Positions 7,393 to 16,363 of a DNA stretch of 34,093 nucleotides are shown one piece after another. Location: contig NZ_JANXWG010000091.1 in NCBI RefSeq assembly GCF_025351285.1, positions 1 through 34,093 on the forward strand, in the 5' to 3' direction. The DNA comes from Novosphingobium sp. Its GTDB lineage: Bacteria > Pseudomonadota > Alphaproteobacteria > Sphingomonadales > Sphingomonadaceae. Position 1 is the stretch's first letter. Each line of letters begins with the position of its first letter. Below the pieces are notes generated by a model. It had not been told where the DNA came from. It did no database searches and was given only the letters and a program-made list of their open reading frames with translations. The position numbers were made by a program, and so were the translations under genes.

Positions 7393-8262
7393 ATGAACAT
7401 CGGTTTCATCGGACTCGGTAACATGGGCGGCGGCATGGCCGCAAACTTGGTCAAAGCCGGGCACACCGTCCGCGCCTTCGATCTGGCCGAGGACGCTTTG
7501 GCCCGCGCGCGCGCGCATGGCTGCGAGACGTTTGCCACGGTGCGTGAAGCCGTCGCAGGCGTCGATGCGGTGGTGTCGATGCTGCCCAACGGCGCCATCG
7601 TCGATGCGGTCTATGCCAAAGACGTGATCGGCCACGCGCAGGCCTCCGCGCTGCTGCTCGATTGCTCGACCATCGACGTCGATACCGCGCGCAAGGTTGC
7701 ATCGGCCGCCGAAGCCGCCGGGCACGCGATGGTCGACGCCCCTGTTTCGGGCGGAATCGCGGCGGCTAACGGCGGCACGCTCACCTTCATGGTCGGTGGC
7801 ACCGATGCCGCTTTCGCCCGCGCCGAACCGATCCTTGCCGCGATGGGCAAGGCCGTGATCCACGCCGGCGCCAGCGGGGCGGGGCAGGCCGCCAAGATCT
7901 GCAACAACATGATCCTGGGCGCCACGATGGTCGCGACGTGCGAGGCCTTCGCGCTCGCGCTCAAGCTCGGGCTCGATCCGCAGACTTTCTACGACATCTC
8001 ATCGAAGGCCTCGGGCCAGTCGTGGTCGATGACCAGCTATTGCCCGCTGCCCGGCGTCGGCCCGCAAAGCCCGGCCGACAACGACTACCAGGGCGGTTTC
8101 ACCGCCGCGCTGATGCTCAAGGACTTGAAGCTGGCGCTGGCGGCCGCCGCAAGCGCGGGCGCGCAAGTGCCGATGGGCACGCGCGCGGAGGAACTTTACG
8201 CGGCGTTCGCAGCGGCCGGGAATGGCGGCAAGGACTTCTCGGCGATCATCAAGACGCTTTAG
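7393..8262 (+). CDS. mmsB: 3-hydroxyisobutyrate dehydrogenase
   Basis: The 289-residue beta-hydroxyacid dehydrogenase oxidises 3-hydroxyisobutyrate to methylmalonate semialdehyde with NAD+, feeding MmsA. The N-terminal Rossmann fold starts MNIGFIGLGNMGGGMAANLV (GxGxxG). The substrate-binding signature DAPVSGGIAAANGGTLTFMV and the catalytic-lysine segment GAGQAAKICNNMI are both present, with the C-terminal helical domain complete. It is separated from the hydratase by 115 bases containing the long inverted repeat, and its Shine-Dalgarno tract (GGAGGGGAG) lies on the 3' arm of that repeat. The stop overlaps the convergent CHAP gene by four bases. Confidence 0.95.
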   Translation: MNIGFIGLGNMGGGMAANLVKAGHTVRAFDLAEDALARARAHGCETFATVREAVAGVDAVVSMLPNGAIVDAVYAKDVIGHAQASALLLDCSTIDVDTARKVASAAEAAGHAMVDAPVSGGIAAANGGTLTFMVGGTDAAFARAEPILAAMGKAVIHAGASGAGQAAKICNNMILGATMVATCEAFALALKLGLDPQTFYDISSKASGQSWSMTSYCPLPGVGPQSPADNDYQGGFTAALMLKDLKLALAAAASAGAQVPMGTRAEELYAAFAAAGNGGKDFSAIIKTL

Positions 8263-9128
8263 CGCATCCGTGCGGCGATGATCCGGCCGATCGGATCATC
8301 GGTCCGTGCCGCGTAAGCGACGACGGCGCGGGGCTTGGCTTTAGCCTTGGGATCGGCAGCAATACCGGCCAGAAAATCCGCTCCGATCCGTGAACGCCCG
8401 GCCGCAGGCGCGGCGGGTGCATGGGCTACCATCGCGCGCGACTTTGCACGCGGGGAGTAAGCCGCGAACGTGGTGGTGAAATCGTCGGCCGGGTTCTGCT
8501 CCACGATGATCTGATCGGCATCGAACCGCGGGTCGATCACGCGCGGAGCGGGGTGGCGGACTTTGGCGGCAATCACTCCGTCATCCAAGCCGCCGCGTGC
8601 CTGTTGCGGGTAGATGAACCCGTTGACCGGCCAGCGCGTGGTTCCGAGCGCCTGCAACGGTGCGAACCACACGCGCACTTCGCTCCAGTCGTTATCTGGC
8701 GAAACGTCGATCGCGCGGACGCCGTCCTCGATCTGCCCACGCCGGCCATTGATCGGCGACCAGTTCGAATGGCGCAGCAACACGGTGCGCGAATCGATCA
8801 CGCGGCTGACGGCGGCGACATGGCCGAGCACCATCGAGCCATAAGGATGAAAACTCATCACCGCGCCCACGCGCGGTTCGTGTCCGCGGCGATAGCGGCC
8901 GGCGGCCTGGTCCCACCAGGTGTGCGCGTCGCCGAAAAGCTGGATGCCGGTAACCTGCCGCGCATAGGGAACGCATTGCAGGTACGGCGCGTTCTCGCTT
9001 GTACCGGGCGCCGAAGTGCCGCCAAGCGCGCTATCGAGGTCAAGCGGCGCGCTGAATGCTGCCCCTCCCGCGAGCAACGCCACGAGGCCAAGCGCAAGCG
9101 CCGCGAATCTGCCGGTCGAACGATCCAT
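8259..9128 (-). CDS. Secreted CHAP-domain protein (probable peptidoglycan amidase/endopeptidase)
   Basis: The protein has 289 residues. Residues 1-26 form a signal peptide (hydrophobic ALALGLVALLAGGAAFSA). A CHAP domain follows, with the catalytic cysteine in YLQCVPYARQVTGIQLFG (about C52) and the histidine in VLGHVAAVSRVIDS. These are the expected Cys-His pair of NlpC/P60-like CHAP hydrolases, which cut peptidoglycan peptides or amide bonds. The C-terminal 130 residues are low-complexity and Ala/Pro/Lys-rich with no domain I recognise. It runs convergently to mmsB and divergently from der, so it is probably a single-gene transcript. Function is inferred from the family; the substrate is unknown. 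Confidence 0.85.
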   Translation of the reverse strand: MDRSTGRFAALALGLVALLAGGAAFSAPLDLDSALGGTSAPGTSENAPYLQCVPYARQVTGIQLFGDAHTWWDQAAGRYRRGHEPRVGAVMSFHPYGSMVLGHVAAVSRVIDSRTVLLRHSNWSPINGRRGQIEDGVRAIDVSPDNDWSEVRVWFAPLQALGTTRWPVNGFIYPQQARGGLDDGVIAAKVRHPAPRVIDPRFDADQIIVEQNPADDFTTTFAAYSPRAKSRAMVAHAPAAPAAGRSRIGADFLAGIAADPKAKAKPRAVVAYAARTDDPIGRIIAARMR

Positions 9129-9262
9129 GCCGGCAAATATGTGCCGTGCGCATGAATCTGAGGCTGCGCGAACTGGTTAACGGCGGGTTTGCCACAAATA
9201 CCTATCGAGCCCACGTTCGTTCGGCGCTTGCGTTGGCGGCCCGCCGGGGCCACGGAGGCGCC

Positions 9263-10633
9263 ATGTTGCCGCAAGTTATCATTATCGGACGCCCGAACGT
9301 GGGCAAGTCCACGCTGTTCAACCGGCTCGTCGGCAAGAAGCTGGCGCTGGTCGACGATCAGCCGGGCGTGACGCGCGATCGCCGGTTCGGTCCTGCCAAC
9401 CTGCTGGGCCTGGAATTCACCATCGTCGACACCGCCGGCTGGGAGGACGAAGACCCCGGCTCGCTGCCCGGCCGGATGCGCAAGCAGACCGAGGCGAGCG
9501 TGGCGGGCGCGGACCTTGCGCTGTTCGTGATCGACGCACGCGCGGGCATCACGCCGTTGGACGAGGAAATCGGCCGGTGGCTGCGCGCCCAGCCGTTGCC
9601 GGTGTTGCTGTTGGCCAACAAGGCCGAAGGCAAGACCGGCGATCATGGCGTGTACGAAGCGTTTGCATTGGGCCTGGGCGAGCCGGTAGCGGTTTCGGCC
9701 GAACACGGCGAGGGCATGGGCGACTTGTTCGAGGCACTTCTGCCGCTGATCGAGAAGCGCACCGAGGAACTGGCGGCGGACGATTTCGACGAGGACGATC
9801 CCTCGGCCCCGCTCAAGCTGGCCATCGTCGGGCGGCCCAATGCGGGCAAGTCCACGCTGATCAACCGGTTGTTGGGCGAAGATCGGCTGCTGACCGGGCC
9901 CGAAGCCGGGATCACGCGCGATTCGATCGCGGTGGACTGGGAGTGGACCGATCCCAAGACCGGTGACGTGCGCCCGATCCGGCTGATCGACACGGCGGGG
10001 ATGCGCAAGAAATCCAACGTCATCGAAAAGCTCGAAAAGATGGCGGTCACCGACGCCCGCCGCGCGGTCGATTTTGCCGAAGTGGTGGTGCTGCTGCTCG
10101 ATGCCACGCGCGGGCTGGAGCACCAGGACCTCAAGATTGCGTCGCTGGTGCTCGAAGAGGGCCGCGCGCTGATGATCGCGATCAACAAGTGGGACATTGC
10201 CGAGGACGCCAGCGGCCTGTTCAACGGAGTGCGCGGCGCGCTCGAGGAAGGGCTGGCGCAAGTCAAGGGACTGCCGCTGCTGAGCGTATCGGCCGTGACG
10301 GGCAAGGGCCTGGATGTGATGATCTCCACCGCGTTCAGCCTGCGCGAAGCCTGGAGCCGACGCGTGTCGACCGGCGCGCTCAACCGCTGGTTCGAGCACG
10401 CGCTCGAAGTCAATCCACCACCGGCGCCGGGCGGCAAGCGGATCAAGCTGCGCTATATCACCCAGGCCAAGACCCGCCCGCCCACCTTCGTGGTGTTCGG
10501 CACCCGGCTCGATGCGCTGCCCGCCAGCTACGAACGCTACCTGATCAACAGCCTGCGCCGCGATCTGGGCTTCGATGCGGTGCCGGTGCGGTTGATGATG
10601 CGCAGCGCGAAGAACCCGTTCGACAAGTCCTGA
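9263..10633 (+). CDS. der: Ribosome biogenesis GTPase Der
   Basis: The 456-residue essential GTPase acts in 50S ribosomal subunit assembly. It has two tandem GTPase domains. The first has GRPNVGKS at about 9-16, a DTAGWED switch region and a non-canonical NKAEGK in place of NKxD, as in other alphaproteobacterial Der proteins. The second has GRPNAGKS at about 190, DTAGMRKK and the canonical NKWD. A C-terminal KH-like domain ends KNPFDKS. ATG 9263 follows GGAGG at 9254-9258; upstream in-frame starts as far as 9056 would overlap the divergent CHAP promoter region and add unrelated sequence. Confidence 0.96.
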   Translation: MLPQVIIIGRPNVGKSTLFNRLVGKKLALVDDQPGVTRDRRFGPANLLGLEFTIVDTAGWEDEDPGSLPGRMRKQTEASVAGADLALFVIDARAGITPLDEEIGRWLRAQPLPVLLLANKAEGKTGDHGVYEAFALGLGEPVAVSAEHGEGMGDLFEALLPLIEKRTEELAADDFDEDDPSAPLKLAIVGRPNAGKSTLINRLLGEDRLLTGPEAGITRDSIAVDWEWTDPKTGDVRPIRLIDTAGMRKKSNVIEKLEKMAVTDARRAVDFAEVVVLLLDATRGLEHQDLKIASLVLEEGRALMIAINKWDIAEDASGLFNGVRGALEEGLAQVKGLPLLSVSAVTGKGLDVMISTAFSLREAWSRRVSTGALNRWFEHALEVNPPPAPGGKRIKLRYITQAKTRPPTFVVFGTRLDALPASYERYLINSLRRDLGFDAVPVRLMMRSAKNPFDKS

Positions 10634-10688
10634 ACGCGGGTCTGGGCGTAAAGCGGCGGCATCCTGACGGGGGAGCGAACGCTACGGT

Positions 10689-12314
10689 ATGCGACGATTG
10701 GCGATCAGCGATGTCCTGGCCGGGCTGGCGGTTGCCGGGCTGATCCTGCCAGAAGGCGTGGCTTATGCCGGCATCGCCGGGCTGCCACCGGGTCGCGCAT
10801 TGGCGGCGGGGATCGCGGGCGGGCTGGCATACCTGGCGGTCGGCCGCAGCCGCTTTGCGGTGCTTTCGCCCACGTCATCGTCGGCGGCGATCCTGGCGGC
10901 GGCCTTGGCGACATTGCCGGGAGGCCCGGCCGAACGCACGGGGCTGGCGAGTGCGCTGGTGGTCGCGGTCGGGGTGATCTTCATTGGGCTGGCAGCGTTC
11001 CGGTTGGGCAGCTTGTCGGGCTTTGTTTCGCGGCCGGTGCTGCGCGGCTTCGCCTTCGGCCTGGCGGTCACGATCATCGTCAAGCAATTGCCCAAGCTGT
11101 TTGGCGTGACAGTGTCGGGCGGGCCGATCTGGAGCATCGTCGGCGGCCTGCTCGCGACCAGGGAGGGATGGCGGATCGAAAGCCTGGCGCTGGGCATGCT
11201 GGCGCTCGGACTGCTGCTGGCGCTTCGCCGGGTGCCGCGCGTGCCCGGGGCGTTGGTGGTGCTGGCCGGGGGCATTGCGCTGGCGTTCGCGGTGGACTTG
11301 CCCGCGCATGGCGTGGCGCTTGCCGGGCCGGTCGTGCTGGCGATGCCGGGCTTTGCGTTCCCGATCGACTTTGCGACCTGGGCACGGCTGATGCAGCTCG
11401 CTGCACCGATTGCGTTGATCGTGTTCGCGGAAAGCTGGGGGACGATGCGCGGGCTGGCGCTGCGCCATGGCGATACGGTTTCGCCCAATCGCGAACTGGC
11501 GGCGATCGGGGTGGCCAATGTGGCAGCGGCATTGGCGCAAGGCATGCCCGTCGGCGCCGGCTTTTCGGCGGGATCGGCCAACGAGAGCGCGGGCGCGGCG
11601 AGCCGATTGGCGGCATTGACCGCGGCGCTGGCGTTGCTGTTACTGGGGCTGTTTGCGGGGCCGCTGATCGCGCGCATTCCCGACCCGGTGCTGGCGGCGG
11701 TGGTGATCGGCGCGCTGACCCACGCGCTTTCGCCGGCGCCGATCGTCACGCTGTTCCGGATCGAACGTGACCAGTGGATTGCGCTGGCGGCTGCGTTCGG
11801 CGTGTTGGGGTTGGGTGTGCTCAACGGCATGCTTGCGGCGATCGCGCTGTCGATCGCGCAACTGCTTTATCGCCTGTCGCACCCCTCGATCAGCGTGCTC
11901 GGGCAAGTGGCTGAGACGCGCGATTACGTCGACGTTGCAGCGCACCCAGATGCCCGTCCACTGGCCGGCGTGGTGATTTTTCGGCCCAATGCGCCGCTGA
12001 TTTTCGCCAATGCCGAAGCGGTGCTGCGTCAGATCGGATCACAGGCGCGTGCGGGATCGGCACGGACTGTCGTGCTCAGCCTGGAAGAGAGCGATGATCT
12101 CGATTCGACTGCGGCCGAAGTCATCGGCGAATTCTGCGCGGCGCTGGGCAAATCCGGCCGGTACGTGATCCTGGCGCGGGTCCATGATCGGGTGCGCCAG
12201 GTCCTGGCCGCAGCCGGGCAGGGCGCGCTTGCCGGTGCCGCCACGTTCAGCGTGGCCGATGCGGTTGCGTCCGCCGACCAATCCAGCGTTTCACCGGCAG
12301 CAGGAGACATTTGA
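10689..12314 (+). CDS. SulP-family inorganic anion transporter with C-terminal STAS domain
   Basis: The 541-residue inner-membrane protein belongs to the SLC26/SulP group. The transmembrane part (about residues 1-400) begins with the family signature AISDVLAGLAVAGLILPEGV followed by AYAGIAGLPP, and includes the conserved SPTSSSAAILAAAL and PVGAGFSAGSANESAGA segments. The cytoplasmic STAS domain occupies about 410-530, with FRPNAPLIFANAEAVLRQI and LSLEESDDLDSTAAEVIGEF. SulP members carry sulfate, bicarbonate or other anions, and the substrate cannot be read from sequence. Its TGA shares one base with the ATG of the next gene (TGATG), so translation of the two is coupled. It follows der after 55 bases, possibly within the same transcript. 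Confidence 0.9.
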   Translation: MRRLAISDVLAGLAVAGLILPEGVAYAGIAGLPPGRALAAGIAGGLAYLAVGRSRFAVLSPTSSSAAILAAALATLPGGPAERTGLASALVVAVGVIFIGLAAFRLGSLSGFVSRPVLRGFAFGLAVTIIVKQLPKLFGVTVSGGPIWSIVGGLLATREGWRIESLALGMLALGLLLALRRVPRVPGALVVLAGGIALAFAVDLPAHGVALAGPVVLAMPGFAFPIDFATWARLMQLAAPIALIVFAESWGTMRGLALRHGDTVSPNRELAAIGVANVAAALAQGMPVGAGFSAGSANESAGAASRLAALTAALALLLLGLFAGPLIARIPDPVLAAVVIGALTHALSPAPIVTLFRIERDQWIALAAAFGVLGLGVLNGMLAAIALSIAQLLYRLSHPSISVLGQVAETRDYVDVAAHPDARPLAGVVIFRPNAPLIFANAEAVLRQIGSQARAGSARTVVLSLEESDDLDSTAAEVIGEFCAALGKSGRYVILARVHDRVRQVLAAAGQGALAGAATFSVADAVASADQSSVSPAAGDI

Positions 12315-12958
12315 TGGCGATGCATGGCTCGATCGAACCCGTTTTACACCCCGTGCAGATCCGCGACTTGCGCCCGACGCAAATGACCGTCGGAATGCGC
12401 GAAGTCCAACGCAAGCAAGCCGAATGGCGGATGCGCAAGCTCGACGAGAAGGGTGATTGGCTGGGGGGACACATGGTTCCGGTGGTGATCGGGCCGGGCG
12501 GGACGCCATGGGTGATCGATCACCACCACCTCGCGCGTGCGCTGGATGACGAGGGCGTGGGGACGGTGCTGGTGTCGGTGGTGGCCAAGCTCGATCACGT
12601 GCCCAGGAAGCGCTTTTTTGCGTTCATGGAGGCGCGCAATTGGCTGCATTGCTATGACGACAGCGGCAAGCGCCGCGATTGGGACGATCTGCCGCGCCAT
12701 GTCGGCAAACTGGTCGACGATCCATACCGATCGCTGGCTGGCGAATTGCGACGGTCGGGCGGTTACGCCAAGACTTCGGCACCTTACACCGAATTTCTAT
12801 GGGCCGATTTCTTCCGCGACCGGATCAAGCGCGCGCAAGTCGAGGACAAGTTCGAAAAGGCGGTCGCGAAGGCGCTGGTACTCGCGCGATCGCATCATGC
12901 AAGCTACCTGCCGGGCTTTGCCGGGCCGGATCACGGCGAGAGCCCAGGGACCGACTGA
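12314..12958 (+). CDS. ParB-like nuclease-fold protein (ParBc_2-type), coupled to the SulP gene
   Basis: The protein has 214 residues. The N-terminal half (VQIRDLRPTQMTVGMREVQR, then VPVVIGPGGTPWVIDHHHLA) matches the ParB-like putative nuclease family I know as ParBc_2 (PF08857), a branch of the ParB/sulfiredoxin fold. This type stands alone, with no helix-turn-helix domain and no parA neighbour, so it is not a chromosome-partition protein. Known members of the wider fold bind CTP or ATP, including ParB itself, sulfiredoxin and the archaeal free-serine kinase. ATG 12314 overlaps the transporter stop and has AGGAG at 12302-12306; a TTG at 12311 is less likely. A regulatory or enzymatic partnership with the SulP transporter is inference. 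Confidence 0.8.
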   Translation: MAMHGSIEPVLHPVQIRDLRPTQMTVGMREVQRKQAEWRMRKLDEKGDWLGGHMVPVVIGPGGTPWVIDHHHLARALDDEGVGTVLVSVVAKLDHVPRKRFFAFMEARNWLHCYDDSGKRRDWDDLPRHVGKLVDDPYRSLAGELRRSGGYAKTSAPYTEFLWADFFRDRIKRAQVEDKFEKAVAKALVLARSHHASYLPGFAGPDHGESPGTD

Positions 12959-12972
12959 GGCTTCCTGGACGA

Positions 12973-13533
12973 TCAGTGCCCCGCAAAATCCAGTAGCGCC
13001 TCGACGGTCACGCCAGCCCCGCGCAGCCGATCGGCGCCATGGAGATCGGGCAGGTCGATCACGAACAGCGCGTGAGCGACCTGCCCGCCCGCGCGGCGGA
13101 GCAGCTCGGTGGCCGCCAGTGCAGTACCGCCGGTGGCGATGAGATCGTCGACAATCACGATACGGGCGCCCGGATCGATCGCGGTTGGGTCGATCTCCAA
13201 CCGGTCGCGGCCGTATTCGAGCGCGTAATCGATACCGATCGTTGGCACGGGCAACTTGCCCGGCTTGCGCACCGGAACAAAGCCGATGCCAAGCTGCGCG
13301 GCAACCGCGGCGCCGAAGATGAACCCCCGCGCTTCCATGCCGGCGATGACTTCGGCCTGGGCAGCGCGGGCGCGACGCGCGAGATGGGTGATCGTGGCGG
13401 CAAAGCCGTCGCCGTGGCGGATCAGCGTGGTGATATCGCGGAACAGGATGCCCGGCTGCGGAAAATCGGGCACATCGCGGATCAGAGCCGCCAGCTCGCT
13501 TAGCGACATCGGTTCCTTGTGGGCATCGGACAT
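12973..13533 (-). CDS. apt: Adenine phosphoribosyltransferase
   Basis: The 186-residue purine salvage enzyme converts adenine and PRPP to AMP and pyrophosphate. It contains DVPDFPQPGILFRDITTLI (family N-terminus), GMEARGFIFGAAVAAQLG, FVPVRKPGKLP and the PRPP-binding loop IVIVDDLIATGGTALAATEL. ATG 13533 (MSDAHKEP) gives a normal length; ATG 13509 is also possible. A longer reading to 13638 would run back through the bc1-operon terminator and is rejected. It lies downstream of the fbc operon on the same strand but beyond that terminator, so it probably has its own promoter. Its 3' end faces the ParB-like gene across 14 bases. Confidence 0.95.
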   Translation of the reverse strand: MSDAHKEPMSLSELAALIRDVPDFPQPGILFRDITTLIRHGDGFAATITHLARRARAAQAEVIAGMEARGFIFGAAVAAQLGIGFVPVRKPGKLPVPTIGIDYALEYGRDRLEIDPTAIDPGARIVIVDDLIATGGTALAATELLRRAGGQVAHALFVIDLPDLHGADRLRGAGVTVEALLDFAGH

Positions 13534-13561
13534 GGAGTGGTTTTGCCTGGTGAATGCGAAA

Positions 13562-13585
13562 AGGGCCACCGTTGCCGGTGGCCCT
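13562..13585 (-). terminator. Rho-independent terminator of the cytochrome bc1 operon
   Basis: On the minus strand AGGGCCACCG and CGGTGGCCCT form a perfect 10-base-pair stem with a 4-base loop, followed at once by a TTTT run. It starts about 30 bases after the cytochrome c1 stop codon and separates the fbc operon from apt. Confidence 0.9.
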
Positions 13586-13616
13586 GATCTTGTGTTCAAG
13601 CTGCGCGGGGGCTCGA

Positions 13617-14438
13617 TCAGTGCTTCTTGCCGGCCCACACGTTGCGGTAGGCCATATAGGCGAGAGCAGTGGCAGCCAGCAGGTAGAGCACGACCGCGAG
13701 GCCGACTTGCTTGCGCTTTTCCAGCTTGGGTTCGGCGGTCCAGGTCAGGAATGCCGAGACGTCCTTGGCCATCTGCGGCACGGTTGCCTTGGTGCCGTCG
13801 CTGTATGTCACCTGGCCATCGCTGGTCAGCGGTGCGGGCATCGCCAGGTTGAGGTTGGCGAAGTACGGGTTGTAATACAGCCCGTTGGGCGTCTTAGCAT
13901 CGGGGAAGCGCTTGAGGAGCTTTGCCGGCTGGTCGGAATAGCCGGTCAGCAGCGAATAGACGTAAGCCGCGCCGCCGTGACGGGCCTTGGTGATCAGCGA
14001 CAAGTCCGGCGGGTTGCCCTGGCCGGCATAGTACACCGCCGGGAAGTGGTCGGCTGGAAGATTGTCGCGCGTTGCCTTGTCACCGGTTTTCTCGTCAAGC
14101 GTGGGCGCCTTGTTGGCCCACTGCTTGGCGATCGCCTTCACTTCGGGATCGCTGTAGCCAAGGTCCTTGAGATCGCGGAACGACACGTATTTAAGTCCGT
14201 GGCAGTTCGAGCAGACCTGCTGGTAGACCGCGAAGCCGCGCTGCAACTGCGCCCGATCGAACCGTCCGAACACACCGTCGCTGGCGAGCTTGAAGTCTTC
14301 GTGCGGGTGCTTGTGGAACAAGCTTTCTGCAGTCTTGGCCGCGGGCGCGGTCAGGTATTGGACTGCTCCGTTGCCGAAGCACCAGAACAGCGCTGCCGCG
14401 AAAAACAGGCCAACGAGCGGGCCAAAAATACGGACCAT
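13617..14438 (-). CDS. petC: Cytochrome c1 of the bc1 complex
   Basis: This is the 273-residue membrane-anchored haem-c subunit of ubiquinol:cytochrome c oxidoreductase, which passes electrons from the Rieske centre to soluble or membrane cytochrome c in the periplasm. An N-terminal hydrophobic segment (about 5-25) acts as export signal. The haem attachment motif CSNCH is at 76-80, the likely axial methionine is M200 in LNLAMPAPL, and a C-terminal transmembrane helix (about 247-267) ends in the positively charged tail NVWAGKKH. Last gene of the three-gene operon, 28 bases after cytochrome b, with a strong terminator behind it. Confidence 0.96.
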   Translation of the reverse strand: MVRIFGPLVGLFFAAALFWCFGNGAVQYLTAPAAKTAESLFHKHPHEDFKLASDGVFGRFDRAQLQRGFAVYQQVCSNCHGLKYVSFRDLKDLGYSDPEVKAIAKQWANKAPTLDEKTGDKATRDNLPADHFPAVYYAGQGNPPDLSLITKARHGGAAYVYSLLTGYSDQPAKLLKRFPDAKTPNGLYYNPYFANLNLAMPAPLTSDGQVTYSDGTKATVPQMAKDVSAFLTWTAEPKLEKRKQVGLAVVLYLLAATALAYMAYRNVWAGKKH

Positions 14439-14466
14439 GGGTTCTCTCGTTCTTGTCTAGCTGCGC

Positions 14467-15768
14467 TCAGGCGGCCGAAGGCGCTGGGGCGTGGTGGGGC
14501 GTAAGCACGGCCTTGTCATCCTTGCCGAGCACGGCCTCGGTGATCGAGAACGGCAGCGGCTCGGGCTTCTCGATCGACGAGACGATCGGCAGAATGACGA
14601 GGAAGTGCAGGAAGTAGTACATCGCGGCGAGCTGCGAGATCATCACGAAAGGTTCTTCCGCTGGCGAACCGCCGCAGTAGCCCAGGATCGCGGCATCGAC
14701 CACCAGCGCCCAGAAGAACTTGCGGAACAGCGGACGGTAATGGCCCGAACGGACCGGCGAGGTATCCAGCCAGGGCAGGAAGAACCAGCACAGGATCGCC
14801 GAGAACATCGCCAGCACGCCCATCAGCTTGGCCGGGATGAACAGGAAGTCGAAGGTGAAGGCGCGCAGGATCGCGTAGAACGGCCAGAAGTACCATTCGG
14901 GCACAATGTGTGCCGGGGTCTGCAGCGGGTTGGCCGGAATGTAGTTGTCCGGGTGGCCGAGCTGGTCGGGCGCGAAGAACACCACCGAGGTGTAGATGAT
15001 CAGGAACACGCCCAGTCCGAACCCGTCCTTGGCGGTGTAGTACGGGTGGAACGGCACGGTGTCGCTCTCGGTCTTCACGTCAACGCCCGTTGGGTTCGAA
15101 GAGCCCGGGATGTGCAGCGCCCAGATGTGCAGGATGATCAGCGCAGCGATCACGAACGGCAGCAGGAAGTGGAGCGAGAAGAAGCGGTTGAGCGTCGCGT
15201 TGTCGGGCGAGAAGCCGCCCAGCAGCCAGGTGTGGAGCGATTCGCCGACCAGCGGGACCGCCGAGAACAGCCCGGTGATGACTTGCGCGCCCCAGAAGCT
15301 CATCTGGCCCCAGGGGAGCACGTAGCCCATGAACGCGGTGGCCATCATCGCCAGGAAGATCGCCACGCCGATCAGCCAGATCATCTCGCGCGGGGCCTTG
15401 TACGAGCTGAAATAGAACCCGCGGAAGATGTGCGCGTAGATCACCACGAAGAACGCCGAAGCGCCGTTCGCGTGCATGTAGCGCAACATCCAGCCGAAGT
15501 TCACGTCGCGCATGATGTGTTCGGTCGAAGCGAACGCCAGCTTCGCGTCACCAGCGTAGTGCATCGCTAGGATGATCCCGGTAACGATCTGCAGCACCAG
15601 GCAGAAGCCGGCGAGCACGCCGAAATTCCAGAAGTAGTTGAGGTTGCGCGGCACCGGATATCCGGCGCCGACCGCGTTATAGACAAACCGCGGCAGCGGC
15701 AGTTTCTCGTCGAGATACTGCATGAACGGATGGCTTGGCTTGTATTCTTGCGCCCAGGGAAAGCTCAT
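14467..15768 (-). CDS. petB: Cytochrome b of the bc1 complex
   Basis: The 433-residue polytopic subunit holds the two b haems and the Qo and Qi quinone sites. Four axial histidines with the expected 14-residue spacing are visible: H99/H113 ([16 protein letters not shown]) and H200/H214 ([15 protein letters not shown]). The Qo-site PEWY motif is at 290-293. ATG 15768 ([11 protein letters not shown]) gives the normal N-terminus; the frame remains open upstream into the Rieske gene, but this extension is not family-like. It follows the Rieske gene by 13 bases. Unlike some alphaproteobacteria, cytochromes b and c1 are separate genes here. Confidence 0.97.
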   Translation of the reverse strand: MSFPWAQEYKPSHPFMQYLDEKLPLPRFVYNAVGAGYPVPRNLNYFWNFGVLAGFCLVLQIVTGIILAMHYAGDAKLAFASTEHIMRDVNFGWMLRYMHANGASAFFVVIYAHIFRGFYFSSYKAPREMIWLIGVAIFLAMMATAFMGYVLPWGQMSFWGAQVITGLFSAVPLVGESLHTWLLGGFSPDNATLNRFFSLHFLLPFVIAALIILHIWALHIPGSSNPTGVDVKTESDTVPFHPYYTAKDGFGLGVFLIIYTSVVFFAPDQLGHPDNYIPANPLQTPAHIVPEWYFWPFYAILRAFTFDFLFIPAKLMGVLAMFSAILCWFFLPWLDTSPVRSGHYRPLFRKFFWALVVDAAILGYCGGSPAEEPFVMISQLAAMYYFLHFLVILPIVSSIEKPEPLPFSITEAVLGKDDKAVLTPHHAPAPSAA

Positions 15769-15781
15769 GGTCTTGGCGTCC

Positions 15782-16363
15782 TCAGCCGACTTTGACGATA
15801 GTATCGGAAGTGAATGAATAAGGCGGCACAGCCAGGTTTTTGGGTGCCGGGCCTTTGCGGATGCGTGCCGCGGTATCGTATTGCGAACCGTGGCATGGGC
15901 AGAAATACCCGCCGAATTCGCCCTTCGGCTCGCCATCGCCGGTGCCCAGCGGCACGCAGCCGAGGTGCGTGCAGACGCCCATCGTGATCAGCCAGTTGGC
16001 CTTGCCCGGCTTGGTCCGTTGTTCCAGCGTTTCCGGATCGCGCAACGACGATACCGGCACCTTGTCGGCTTCGGCAATTTCCTTGGGAGTTAGATTTCGC
16101 ACGAACAGCGGCTGCTTGCGGAACACCGCGATGATCGCCTGACCTGGTGCAATCTTCGAAATATCGAGTTCAACCGAAGCTTCGGCGAGCACGTCGGCCG
16201 AAGGTGCCATCTGGCGGATCAGCGGCCATACGACAGCAAGCCCGCCGACGCCGGCGAAGCTGACCGCCGCGATATTGATGAAATCGCGACGCCGCACGCC
16301 ATCTTCGGCTCCAGTGGGAGTCTGCATGCCGGTCGGAGTCTGCATGATTGCTTCTTCAGCCAT
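15782..16363 (-). CDS. petA: Ubiquinol-cytochrome c reductase iron-sulfur (Rieske) subunit
   Basis: This 193-residue subunit takes one electron from ubiquinol at the Qo site. The N-terminus has a twin-arginine motif, RRRDFIN (24-30), and a single membrane anchor (about 31-49), as expected for a Tat-exported Rieske protein. The 2Fe-2S ligands are in CTHLGC (131-136) and CPCHGS (155-160), with the disulfide cysteines present. Residues 7-18 are a tandem duplication (MQTPTG twice) encoded by two 18-base repeats. ATG 16363 was chosen because it sits nearest a purine-rich GGGAC; the repeat also supplies two internal ATGs that could act as starts. First gene of the operon. Confidence 0.95.
   Translation of the reverse strand: MAEEAIMQTPTGMQTPTGAEDGVRRRDFINIAAVSFAGVGGLAVVWPLIRQMAPSADVLAEASVELDISKIAPGQAIIAVFRKQPLFVRNLTPKEIAEADKVPVSSLRDPETLEQRTKPGKANWLITMGVCTHLGCVPLGTGDGEPKGEFGGYFCPCHGSQYDTAARIRKGPAPKNLAVPPYSFTSDTIVKVG

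Noticed and set aside
12314..12958. Chromosome or plasmid partition protein ParB
   Set aside because: It has no DNA-binding helix-turn-helix domain, no parA partner and no parS-like sites; the fold is shared but this subfamily is different.
12973..13638. Longer N-terminus for apt
   Set aside because: The extension would be translated through the bc1-operon terminator hairpin and has no family similarity.
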